The notes under the pieces: generated by a model
What the model was told of the DNA's origin: nothing
Databases searched by the model: none
The model's input: the letters and a program-made list of their open reading frames with translations, nothing else
From: Pseudomonas fluorescens
GTDB taxonomy: Bacteria > Pseudomonadota > Gammaproteobacteria > Pseudomonadales > Pseudomonadaceae
Assembly: GCF_000967965.1 (NCBI RefSeq)
Contig: NZ_LACC01000026.1
Coordinates: 124,001 to 188,000, forward strand
Direction of reading: 5' to 3'
DNA length: 64,000 nt
Part shown: piece after piece, positions 32,222-39,783 of the stretch
How positions within the stretch are numbered: position 1 is the first letter of the stretch
Layout: each line of letters starts with the position of its first letter
Program-made: the position numbers and the translations under genes

Positions 32222-34057
32222 TTATTTGTTCAGGTTGATGACGGTTTTACCTTCCACATCAACCACGATGCCGGACAGGGTAATCGTCCCGTCCTTATTC
32301 ATGACTAGCTTGCTGGCGCCGACTTCCAGAGTGATGGATGTCGCAGCCTTGATCTTCACTTCGCCTTTATCGACGGTGACGTAATACGATCCCTCCTCTA
32401 CGGCAATGCTGGTCTCCAGCTTGATTGTTTCCGAGTGCTTGCCTTCGACCTTGATCTGGCGACTTCCACCAACCTTAAGGGTTTCGTCAGCTTCGATTTC
32501 CGTATCCATATTGCGTTCGGCATGGACAATTATCTGCTCGGCACCCGCCTTGTCGTCGAAGCGGAAAAAATTCGCATTGCTGCCCTTCCCCTTCATCGAC
32601 CGCGTCAAAAACCCGCTCTGGGTCTTGTTCGCCGGTAGCGACCACGGCGGCGTGTTCTGGCTGTTGTAGAGGCTGCCCATGACCAGCGGGCGGTCGGGGT
32701 TGCCGTCGAGGAACACCACCACGACCTCATCGCCCACACGGGGAATCTGGATGCTGCCGAAGCCGCCGCTGGCACCGGACTGGGCGACGCGGACCCAGCA
32801 GGAGCTCTTGTCGTTGTGCTCACCCTTGCGGTCCCAGTGAAACTGCACCTTCACGCGGCCGAGTTCGTCGGTGAAGATTTCCTCCCCCGGCGGACCGACG
32901 ATGATCGCGGTTTGCGGGCCGGAGATGGTCGGGCGCGGGGTGGTGAGCTGAGGGCGGAAGACGATCTTTTTGCGCACGCAGGCGAAGGTGTTGTAGTAAC
33001 TCGCCTGGTGCCCGCTGAGGTAGTTGTTGTGGCCTTCGCTTTCGACGCTCATCAGCAGGAACTGACGATCATCGGCGGGGCCTTGATCGTGATCGTAATG
33101 CTGCAGCAGTTCGAAGGTATAACCGGGTTTCATTGCGCGGCAGTTACTGGCGCCATGAAAGCTCTTGCCCTTGAGTTCAAGCGCTTCGACCCGCAACCGC
33201 AGCAGCGCTTCGCCTTCGTCGTAGGTGCCGTGGGTGTATTGGCCGGGGAAGTCATAGATTTCGAATTCGTCGACATCACCCTGCTTGTTCAGGCTCTTCA
33301 TGGCGACCGGCAAGCGGTTGGACGGCTGGCGATAATCGAAGGTCTGGACCGCGATTTTCCCGGACTGCAACTGGCGGTTGCCGCTCCATTGGGTAATGGA
33401 GTCGGCGGTCTCGGTGACCGATGCCGTGTGGAAACGGATCTGCGGTTGTTCAGGCAACGGCACCAACGTGCTGGAGTCGTCGCAGATGATCATGGTGTGG
33501 CCTTCGGCGGTGTGCTCGAAGTAGTAGAGCATCCCCTCTTCTTCGAGCAGGCGCTGGACAAAGTTGAAGTCCGATTCACGGTACTGGGTGATGTAGGTGT
33601 AATGCTTGAGCGGCTTGCTCAGGCGGAACTCATGGCGGGAAAACGCGGTGCACAAGGCAAACACCTGGGTGACGACATCTTCCACCGTGCAACCCTGGAA
33701 AATGCGCGTGTCGAAGCGGTTTTTCAGCATCGAGAACCAGGGGTTCAGCGTCGCCGTATAACGCGCCATGCCGCCGTCACTGCCGATACTGGCAAACCGC
33801 GTGAGGTAGCCTGCCAGGTAACGAGGCGAGGCGTCTGCCAGCTCGATTTCCAGAACCACGTGCTGGCCCATCATCGACTTCAACTCGACGTCGGAGTCCT
33901 GGCACACCAGCAACAACTCGAAGTTGTACGCACGAGACAGACCTTCAGTCCCCTTGAAGGACTCAAGCAACAATTGCTGTTCGGGGTTGGCGAGGTTCTT
34001 GAATTTGAACAGGCGCCGATTTTGTGGGGAAAGCATTGCGGCAAGGTCCATCAACAT
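32222..34057 (-). CDS. vgrG: VgrG spike protein (TssI)
   Basis: 611 residues of the standard VgrG form: gp27-like N-terminus (FKFKNLANPEQQLLLESFKG to about 380), gp5-like OB fold (GEEIFTDELGRVKVQFHWDR, SSCWVRVAQSGAS, PRVGDEVVVVFLDGNPDRP), then a beta-helical Val/Lys/Thr-rich tail (470-611) with no extra enzyme domain. It forms the trimeric spike on the Hcp tube and carries the PAAR effector encoded behind it. AGGAG lies 7 bp upstream. First gene of the operon vgrG, eag, effector, immunity. Confidence 0.95.
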   Translation of the reverse strand: MLMDLAAMLSPQNRRLFKFKNLANPEQQLLLESFKGTEGLSRAYNFELLLVCQDSDVELKSMMGQHVVLEIELADASPRYLAGYLTRFASIGSDGGMARYTATLNPWFSMLKNRFDTRIFQGCTVEDVVTQVFALCTAFSRHEFRLSKPLKHYTYITQYRESDFNFVQRLLEEEGMLYYFEHTAEGHTMIICDDSSTLVPLPEQPQIRFHTASVTETADSITQWSGNRQLQSGKIAVQTFDYRQPSNRLPVAMKSLNKQGDVDEFEIYDFPGQYTHGTYDEGEALLRLRVEALELKGKSFHGASNCRAMKPGYTFELLQHYDHDQGPADDRQFLLMSVESEGHNNYLSGHQASYYNTFACVRKKIVFRPQLTTPRPTISGPQTAIIVGPPGEEIFTDELGRVKVQFHWDRKGEHNDKSSCWVRVAQSGASGGFGSIQIPRVGDEVVVVFLDGNPDRPLVMGSLYNSQNTPPWSLPANKTQSGFLTRSMKGKGSNANFFRFDDKAGAEQIIVHAERNMDTEIEADETLKVGGSRQIKVEGKHSETIKLETSIAVEEGSYYVTVDKGEVKIKAATSITLEVGASKLVMNKDGTITLSGIVVDVEGKTVINLNK

Positions 34058-34776
34058 GTGTATCTCCTTGAAAACAGTGGAAAGCTACCGCCCTCTCTCA
34101 ACCACTGCGCATAACGAATCAGATAAGGGGGTTAAACCCTGTTTGCCGCAACATTGATTTGGGCGAACACTTTGCCACTCTATGTTTTCGGACTGCGGCA
34201 TGAATCATTCTGTATGTTTTGTAAGACACAACCTACAGAACACTCTTCATTTTCATCGAATTCACTTAAACATCGAGCGAAACTGCTCACACGAAATGTC
34301 ACGTCAGGAACTGCGACCACAAGACAGTATGAAAGTGCCATCACCCAGAAAAATATTTGAGAAATTTGTCACACTTTTGCAGGTATCACAGGTTCTGAAC
34401 GCGGGAAGGAGACACCCATGTCATGCACTGTGTCAACCCACTCTCAGTGTATGCGGGTACTTCCACGCACTTCGAACTCAGTTCAGGACAATCCCTGAAA
34501 AATAATTATCGCCCCGCTGGCTGGCCAGAAACGCCGATATATCAAGGATGAACGGGAAGTCAGGTACCACTGATTGGCAACTAATGCCTTATTGCCATCA
34601 TTGCCGAATGTAATGCGAATAACAAAAAATGGGATCCATGTTGAATTTTCCATCCCGCCGCGCAGTCTGAAGTGCGGCAGATAGCCATCACTTCGGCATT
34701 GATGATAAGTCGGATATTCGACAGCTCGACCGCAGCAACAAGGAAGCGCCTTTCCCCCAAGGACAGTGACGAGTAA
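34058..34776. other. 719-bp divergent intergenic region, no gene seen
   Basis: Between vgrG and the DUF6861-like effector. Both need a promoter here. I searched for a sigma-54 type pair (GG-N10-GC) and saw none I trust. Short frames in it are AT-biased without ribosome sites or family likeness. Confidence 0.5.
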
Positions 34777-36243
34777 ATGGATCTTTTAGCCAACGTGCCC
34801 AGCTGGGCCGAAGTCGAACGCAACCTCGACCAGAAATTCAGCGAGCTGAACCAGGGCGTCAACGACGGCCTGCAGAGCGTTCACGACAACTGGAACGGCT
34901 TCACCCGGCGTGTCAGCAATGGCGCGAGCCAGGCCTATGGCTACATGGGCGGTCATCGCATCGATGCGGTGCATCAGGCGATGACCCTCTCCTACCCGAT
35001 CATCCAGATGGACCTCAAGCGCAAGTGGGCCTCGATTGAAATCGAGCAGATCCTGCCGGTACTGCTGCAACTGGTCAAAGAAGTTTCGATGATTCTCGGC
35101 GGCAGCGTGGCGATCGGCACCGTGGCCGGCGGCACAGCGGGGGCCTTCGCATTTGGCGTCGGCGCGGCCCCCGGAGCCGCTGCCGGGGCCGGTATCGGCC
35201 TGCAGCTCGGCAACCTGATTCTCATGGGCCTGGGCCTGTCCGCCATCGCCGAATACTTTTACCAGGGCCTGCCCGCCTGCCTCTCGACCTTGCAGGAAGG
35301 CATCGCCACGGCCTGGCACGCCGAAGAAGGCGTCAAACCGTCCGGCCTGGACCCCAGCGGCGGCTCCGCCGCACTGGTACAGGAACGCGTCGAACGCGCG
35401 GCACGACAACTGGCCCGCGGACAGGAGCAGCTTGTACTGCTGTTGCTCACCGCCATCGTCACCTACCTGACCCGGGGCCAGATGAAAGCGGGTGTGATGA
35501 ACAGCATGGAAAGCATCGCGACCCGCAGCGCGAAGCTTCAGGCAGAGATTTCGAACAAGCAGTTGGCGGGTTGGTTGGCAAGGAATGAGCAGAAGTTGCT
35601 GGCTCAGGCTGAGTTGCAGGTGAAGGAACCAGCGCCTTTGGTGAAGGCTGAGCCGGAACCGCAAACGCTAAGGGAGCAATATGCACGGCAAGATCCAGAT
35701 TTTGTACCTTTGGCAGAACAGATTAAAGACGTCAAAACCTTAGAGACATTGGGCGTTAAAACCAGCAAAATCGAGGCCTACTTGATGACTCCCGAGGGCA
35801 GAATGTACCTCAATGAGGTTGCTACGGCAGACCCAGCCAAATCTGACTACATTCTTTATGCGAGGGCCGCAGGTCAGCTTGCATCCGGGAAGACCTTGCC
35901 AACTGCAAAGGTCGTAAATACACCTCTCGTCAAAATCGTGGTCCATGGAGGTGACAAGCCAGATCACTCACCTTACTTCACGACTTACGAAGAGTTAAAT
36001 AAAGCAGCTAATTCGGGAAAAACACTAGCAGACTCGCTGGGTCTACCACTTGGTAGTGAGGCCCCAAAATACGACCTATATGAGATAGCTCCATTCTCGC
36101 CGAGCAAAGTATATGTGAGTGAAGTAGCTCCGACCCGCGAACTGGGAGGCGCGATTGTTCGATCCGGAGGTGCTTTACAATACGTTATCCCCAACCGGAC
36201 AAATTGGTCAGAAGCCAAGCTAATTGGCAACATAGGAAATTAG
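34777..36243 (+). CDS. T6SS effector with DUF6861-like N-terminus and variable toxin end
   Basis: 488 residues. The N-terminal ~270 are a conserved Pseudomonas module (VPSWAEVERNLDQKFSELNQ, GYMGGHRIDAVHQAMTLSYP) with a long Gly/Ala-rich hydrophobic stretch (about 105-160), which I equate with DUF6861. From about residue 275 (near 35600) GC drops and the sequence changes character: a toxin end with VKIVVHGGDKPDHSPYFTTY, KYDLYEIAPFSPSKVYVSEV and LGGAIVRSGGALQYVIPN. The enzymatic type is not clear; the layout recalls ADP-ribosyl or NAD-acting toxins, a weak guess. Two bp after the stop begins a small gene, the likely immunity. Confidence 0.72.
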   Translation: MDLLANVPSWAEVERNLDQKFSELNQGVNDGLQSVHDNWNGFTRRVSNGASQAYGYMGGHRIDAVHQAMTLSYPIIQMDLKRKWASIEIEQILPVLLQLVKEVSMILGGSVAIGTVAGGTAGAFAFGVGAAPGAAAGAGIGLQLGNLILMGLGLSAIAEYFYQGLPACLSTLQEGIATAWHAEEGVKPSGLDPSGGSAALVQERVERAARQLARGQEQLVLLLLTAIVTYLTRGQMKAGVMNSMESIATRSAKLQAEISNKQLAGWLARNEQKLLAQAELQVKEPAPLVKAEPEPQTLREQYARQDPDFVPLAEQIKDVKTLETLGVKTSKIEAYLMTPEGRMYLNEVATADPAKSDYILYARAAGQLASGKTLPTAKVVNTPLVKIVVHGGDKPDHSPYFTTYEELNKAANSGKTLADSLGLPLGSEAPKYDLYEIAPFSPSKVYVSEVAPTRELGGAIVRSGGALQYVIPNRTNWSEAKLIGNIGN

Positions 36244-36245
36244 CC

Positions 36246-36551
36246 ATGAATATTAAAAACCTGGAAGCCTCAGCAATAGACCTAGAGCAACAACTCATCA
36301 GACACTCAACTCTGACGCCTGATGCCGCAGACTTGTACAGGGGCTTGAAACCCTTATTAGAATTAGTAAAAACCGGAAAAATCGTAACGCCCATTGAATG
36401 GGGCGAAATCCCAGGCCAATATTTTTTCACTGAAAAAGGCCTTCAAATTTTTGAAGAGCTTGAAGAGGCTTACGCAAAATTTTCAATTGAGATTACAGGT
36501 GGAGAATCTCCGGCACTGAAGCTCTTTCGTGAGCAACGCAGGCAGCAATAA
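36246..36551 (+). CDS. Probable immunity protein for the DUF6861-like effector
   Basis: 101 residues, acidic and helical (LEASAIDLEQQLIRHS, EEAYAKFSIEI), AT-rich, starting 2 bp after the effector stop. No family recognised. Position and composition are the evidence. Confidence 0.7.
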   Translation: MNIKNLEASAIDLEQQLIRHSTLTPDAADLYRGLKPLLELVKTGKIVTPIEWGEIPGQYFFTEKGLQIFEELEEAYAKFSIEITGGESPALKLFREQRRQQ

Positions 36552-36606
36552 CGTAAACTCCAGACCGACTTTAGAACCCAACAGTGAGCTTGGTATCGGA
36601 AAGCGC

Positions 36607-36903
36607 ATGACAAACTCACATCTGATCGAAGTGCTTATTTCGCTCACAGAGATTTTTCACGGTGAGAACTGCCGAAATTTTGATTCGGGAATAAACGCGA
36701 TAATCCGCCTACTTTCCGATGACCCTTTGCCGAACAGCAATGAATGGGCACAAGCGACTTCAATTTATAGAACAATGGCAGGCAGTAAATCAGGTTTCTC
36801 AGACGTCTACATTGTTCGAGGTACCTCTGAGCAACGTGTCGCAGCTAACGCAAGACTGGATGCTATTCGACAGATGTTATGGGACGCATTTGAACGGGTC
36901 TGA
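36607..36903 (+). CDS. Small protein in immunity array
   Basis: 98 residues from the ATG at 36607 (an earlier GTG at 36529 would overlap the previous gene). Helical, with HGENCRNFDSGINAIIRLL and GFSDVYIVRGTSEQRVAANAR. It shares the look of small T6SS-island proteins such as that at 39470. Probably an orphan immunity or regulatory protein; not recognised. Confidence 0.6.
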   Translation: MTNSHLIEVLISLTEIFHGENCRNFDSGINAIIRLLSDDPLPNSNEWAQATSIYRTMAGSKSGFSDVYIVRGTSEQRVAANARLDAIRQMLWDAFERV

Positions 36904-37031
36904 AATCAGGCGATATGTCGTGACAGATCATTGCCTGGTGCCGAGATTTTTAAAAGTTCTTGTTGTTCTTGGGTTTTCAGATGGGGTTCACGATCAGCGA
37001 TCGCAGTACTACAGCGTCGCGAGAGAATTAA

Positions 37032-37265
37032 ATGGCAATTGAGAAAGGTGAGCGTTTCGCAAACGAAGACATTTTTATTGACTACCCATACGAAGAAGTT
37101 ACCTATCGTTGGGATCATCATTCAAAGCAGATATTCGTACGTTTCTACGGCAACGAAGAGAGCACTCAACCAGTCCCTCATGACAACCGTTTATTCAATG
37201 AAGCGCTGCGCTTCGGTGAGGGAATCACCCGCCAAGATTACAATAGAGGTCGCTCTCGCCGATGA
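37032..37265 (+). CDS. Small hypothetical protein in immunity array
   Basis: 77 residues, with a plain start (MAIEKGERFANEDIF) and charged sequence (YPYEEVTYRWDHHSKQIFV). The ribosome site is weak (GAGAG). The 130 bp before it hold no recognisable gene. Likely a leftover or orphan immunity gene. Confidence 0.5.
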   Translation: MAIEKGERFANEDIFIDYPYEEVTYRWDHHSKQIFVRFYGNEESTQPVPHDNRLFNEALRFGEGITRQDYNRGRSRR

Positions 37266-37361
37266 TGGTACGTGATGTCACACTATCGACGGTTACACCT
37301 CCGTAATGTGGCAAATACCGCTTCACAAAAATTTCTGACCTTCACCGCACGATGAAAAAAA

Positions 37362-37508
37362 ATGAACATTGAGCGACTGACAACAGCGACCCGCAAAAGA
37401 ACTCGAAATGCTCGTCGCACACCATCAAAACTGAATCCAAAACGACTATTTACGGACAAAAAACCCTCACTTAAAAACAAAAAAAACAACGTCCGAGACA
37501 GGCAATGA
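37362..37508 (+). CDS. Short very basic ORF coupled to a SUKH gene
   Basis: 48 codons, rich in Arg and Lys (TRKRTRNARRTPSKLN, KPSLKNKKNN), ending in a TGA that overlaps the next ATG (ATGA). The overlap is the same as between real toxins and immunity genes in this island, so it may be the tail of a lost toxin. It could equally be chance. Confidence 0.3.
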   Translation: MNIERLTTATRKRTRNARRTPSKLNPKRLFTDKKPSLKNKKNNVRDRQ

Positions 37509-37969
37509 ATAAACCAACATTACTTGAACTAGAGAACCTGATCAAACAACATCCGGATATCGCCGCGTTTGGATCACCCGCTGACGCCGTGTCTGATGAC
37601 TGGCTGGTAAAAGCCGAGAAAAAAATCCGCCATAAACTGCCTGCATCCTACAAATGGTTCCTTCTCAATTATGCAGGAGGAGAAGTCGGGACGGAGGAAA
37701 TATATAGCATCTATGGAATGGACTTCGAAGACATCAATGGTGGAGATATAGTTTTCCAGCACCTCAATGGCCTCAAACATAAATCAACAACCGCTAAAAA
37801 AGTAGTCATCAGCGAAACCGACTTGGGCGAGGTTTTTTTCTTCGACTACGACACATACAACGGCGAAGAATGCCAGATTTTCATTAGAATCCCGTCGGGG
37901 CAGAACTTATTGTATGCGAACAATTTTTACGAATTTCTCGCCAAGAGAATTAAGGCGTTTTTGCCATAA
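37505..37969 (+). CDS. SMI1/KNR4 (SUKH) family immunity protein
   Basis: 154 residues, acidic, with the SUKH pattern: AEKKIRHKLPASYKWFLLNYAGGEV, then a beta-rich half with GEVFFFDYDTY and ending YEFLAKRIKAF. SUKH proteins are widespread immunity proteins against secreted nuclease-type toxins. No cognate toxin is next to it, so it is probably an orphan kept for protection. Confidence 0.78.
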   Translation: MNKPTLLELENLIKQHPDIAAFGSPADAVSDDWLVKAEKKIRHKLPASYKWFLLNYAGGEVGTEEIYSIYGMDFEDINGGDIVFQHLNGLKHKSTTAKKVVISETDLGEVFFFDYDTYNGEECQIFIRIPSGQNLLYANNFYEFLAKRIKAFLP

Positions 37970-38139
37970 GGGACGCTTTGTCGTGTCCCCGGTGTCAGGG
38001 TAGTTGTCGCCGCGGAGAGCTGGATGATCTGCTGATTGTGCAGCCGGGGACCAATAGAGGAACGGCTATCTAAGACAAACCGTCACTCCGGCCCTTTGGA
38101 TCGCTGTCCTCAAAATCAAAATCCTTGAACGGATATCCC

Positions 38140-39048
38140 ATGTCAAAACTACTGCATCGTTTGAAAACCCTTTTCGGGCAAAAGACCGCTCTTCCACCCG
38201 CCCCCACCGAGCAGGTTGTCGATGCAGCCCCCCACACCGAAGCGGACAAGCCACTTTCCCGAGTGGAAAGGAACCTGTCCTGGCTGCCGATCAATCGTGA
38301 GCCAGATGTTTTTGTGCCGCTGATGCCTCCCGCCTGCCCGGACCTGAAGCTTGTGGATGCCCTCCTGTTGCAGCGCTATCGGGTTTTCGTCATCGCGAAT
38401 GATCCGGCCGACCGGACTTCAGAGACCACGATAAACCGCGATTACGCCAGCCAATTGGCGAGTGACTTGTACGGCAAAGCGACAGATCTTGGTTATTGTC
38501 GAGGCACTGAATCCTCGTTCGAAATCTATTGGCTCACGCAATGTGCGGCGATTGTTTCGCTGCTGTCTCACGGACCAGAATCAGAACAATTCCTGACCTA
38601 TAGAAAACACGTTGGTTATGATCGAGACTGTGCCCGGACCGGTGTGCAGATTCGAATGTTTGATGAGTACGTAGCGTCGCGCAGCTATCAAACCGCTGGA
38701 GCCGGGAAGGACCGCCTTCTGAAAACGCCGATAACGGCCCTCGACTACATCGACAATGCGATAGCCATCACCGCCCTGAGATACAACGGCTGTCCAGAGT
38801 TCCAGATTTACTCAAGCTCGTTGATCCAATTGCAATTCATCAAGAACGTGTTGCTGGGCGTTGAAAAAGATAAAGCCCGGTTGCACCAATTGACTATCGG
38901 CGTGTGGGCCGGCAAAGAGTTTGAAGCCGACGATCCTGAACTTGCCAGCGCACTGGGGGATGCCTTCTACATAGGCATTCAGATTGCACGCGGCCTGAAG
39001 ATTCAGCTGCCGAATGGATTGCCGCCGGAAAGTCTTCCACGCACATAG
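38140..39048 (+). CDS. Hypothetical cytoplasmic protein, T6SS island
   Basis: 302 residues without signal peptide. GC is near the host average, unlike the small genes before it. Distinct stretches: LLQRYRVFVIANDPADRTSE, YDRDCARTGVQIRMFDEYVA, FIKNVLLGVEKDKARLHQL. I recognise no domain. It begins a three-gene plus-strand run (to 39748) between the effector island and the protease. Confidence 0.7.
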   Translation: MSKLLHRLKTLFGQKTALPPAPTEQVVDAAPHTEADKPLSRVERNLSWLPINREPDVFVPLMPPACPDLKLVDALLLQRYRVFVIANDPADRTSETTINRDYASQLASDLYGKATDLGYCRGTESSFEIYWLTQCAAIVSLLSHGPESEQFLTYRKHVGYDRDCARTGVQIRMFDEYVASRSYQTAGAGKDRLLKTPITALDYIDNAIAITALRYNGCPEFQIYSSSLIQLQFIKNVLLGVEKDKARLHQLTIGVWAGKEFEADDPELASALGDAFYIGIQIARGLKIQLPNGLPPESLPRT

Positions 39049-39087
39049 CATTGCTGCGACTTCATCGATAACACTAAAGGTAACGTT

Positions 39088-39435
39088 ATGACCGAAACGT
39101 GGTACCGCGTTGACAACGGAATCCTATGGATAGCGAATCAACCCATTCACCTGCCTCACCCGGTCAACGTCGCCTTGCCGCATGACGACAGGCTAGCGAT
39201 CCTGATCGAGCCCCCACCAAATGTCATTTCCAACAAAAACATCCTTGCCCTATCGCGGCATGGAACAGTGCTTTGGTACATCCAGGAAAGTCCCCACGGT
39301 ACACAAGCCGATAAACCCTACATGAGCCTTCACTGCGACAAAAACGCGGCGCTGATCGCTGGTAACTGGAATGGCGTCAGCTACTCGGTCGATTGGCACA
39401 ATGGCGCCGTCAGCGTTGTGAGCGTTGATAAGTGA
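39088..39435 (+). CDS. Hypothetical protein
   Basis: 115 residues, mostly beta strands by eye (ETWYRVDNGILWIANQPIHL, SYSVDWHNGAVSVVSVDK), cytoplasmic. AAGG lies 8 bp before the ATG. Possibly a beta-propeller-like single repeat or immunity protein; not recognised. It lies 40 bp after the previous gene and 35 bp before the next. Confidence 0.65.
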   Translation: MTETWYRVDNGILWIANQPIHLPHPVNVALPHDDRLAILIEPPPNVISNKNILALSRHGTVLWYIQESPHGTQADKPYMSLHCDKNAALIAGNWNGVSYSVDWHNGAVSVVSVDK

Positions 39436-39469
39436 CCCACCGAAAACACAACGGCTCAGGGCTGTCACC

Positions 39470-39748
39470 ATGAAAGACATCCGCAAGATCTCCACGACCC
39501 TTGCCCGAACAGCAGAACTGCTGAGGACATTCGGCCACCCGCAATGGGTAGACAGACTTGAGGAGTGCAGCTTAGCGCTGCCCCAGGATACGGCGTACGC
39601 GTTTTCTCGACTGATGTCGCTGTACGGCGGCATGGGCTCAATCAACGACGTTGTTCTGTATGAAAACGCAAAACCCTTGCTGGACGAAAACAACGAACTG
39701 CAAGGGCTGCTATCAGTTCTTCATCAGCTTTGCGCAGGGAGCCATTGA
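39470..39748 (+). CDS. Small helical hypothetical protein
   Basis: 92 residues, helical (RKISTTLARTAELLRTFG, WVDRLEECSLAL, LMSLYGGMGSINDVVLYEN). Similar small proteins occur in Pseudomonas T6SS and toxin islands, and it shares a general look with the 36607 gene. Not recognised. Its stop faces the convergent protease gene 35 bp away. Confidence 0.65.
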   Translation: MKDIRKISTTLARTAELLRTFGHPQWVDRLEECSLALPQDTAYAFSRLMSLYGGMGSINDVVLYENAKPLLDENNELQGLLSVLHQLCAGSH

Positions 39749-39783
39749 ACCCGGCGTCCCACGCTTGCCAATGCTGAAAGCAT

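Noticed and set aside
34154..34505. Two overlapping small plus-strand frames upstream of the DUF6861-like effector
   Set aside because: No ribosome site, no family likeness, composition like non-coding DNA.
34480..34640. Possible sigma-54 promoter near TTGGCA at 34571
   Set aside because: The GG-to-GC spacing is 8, not 10, so the essential pattern is missing.
36906..37031. Stretch between two small island genes, looked at as a gene or rhs remnant
   Set aside because: No frame gives recognisable sequence; nothing beyond possible decay can be supported.
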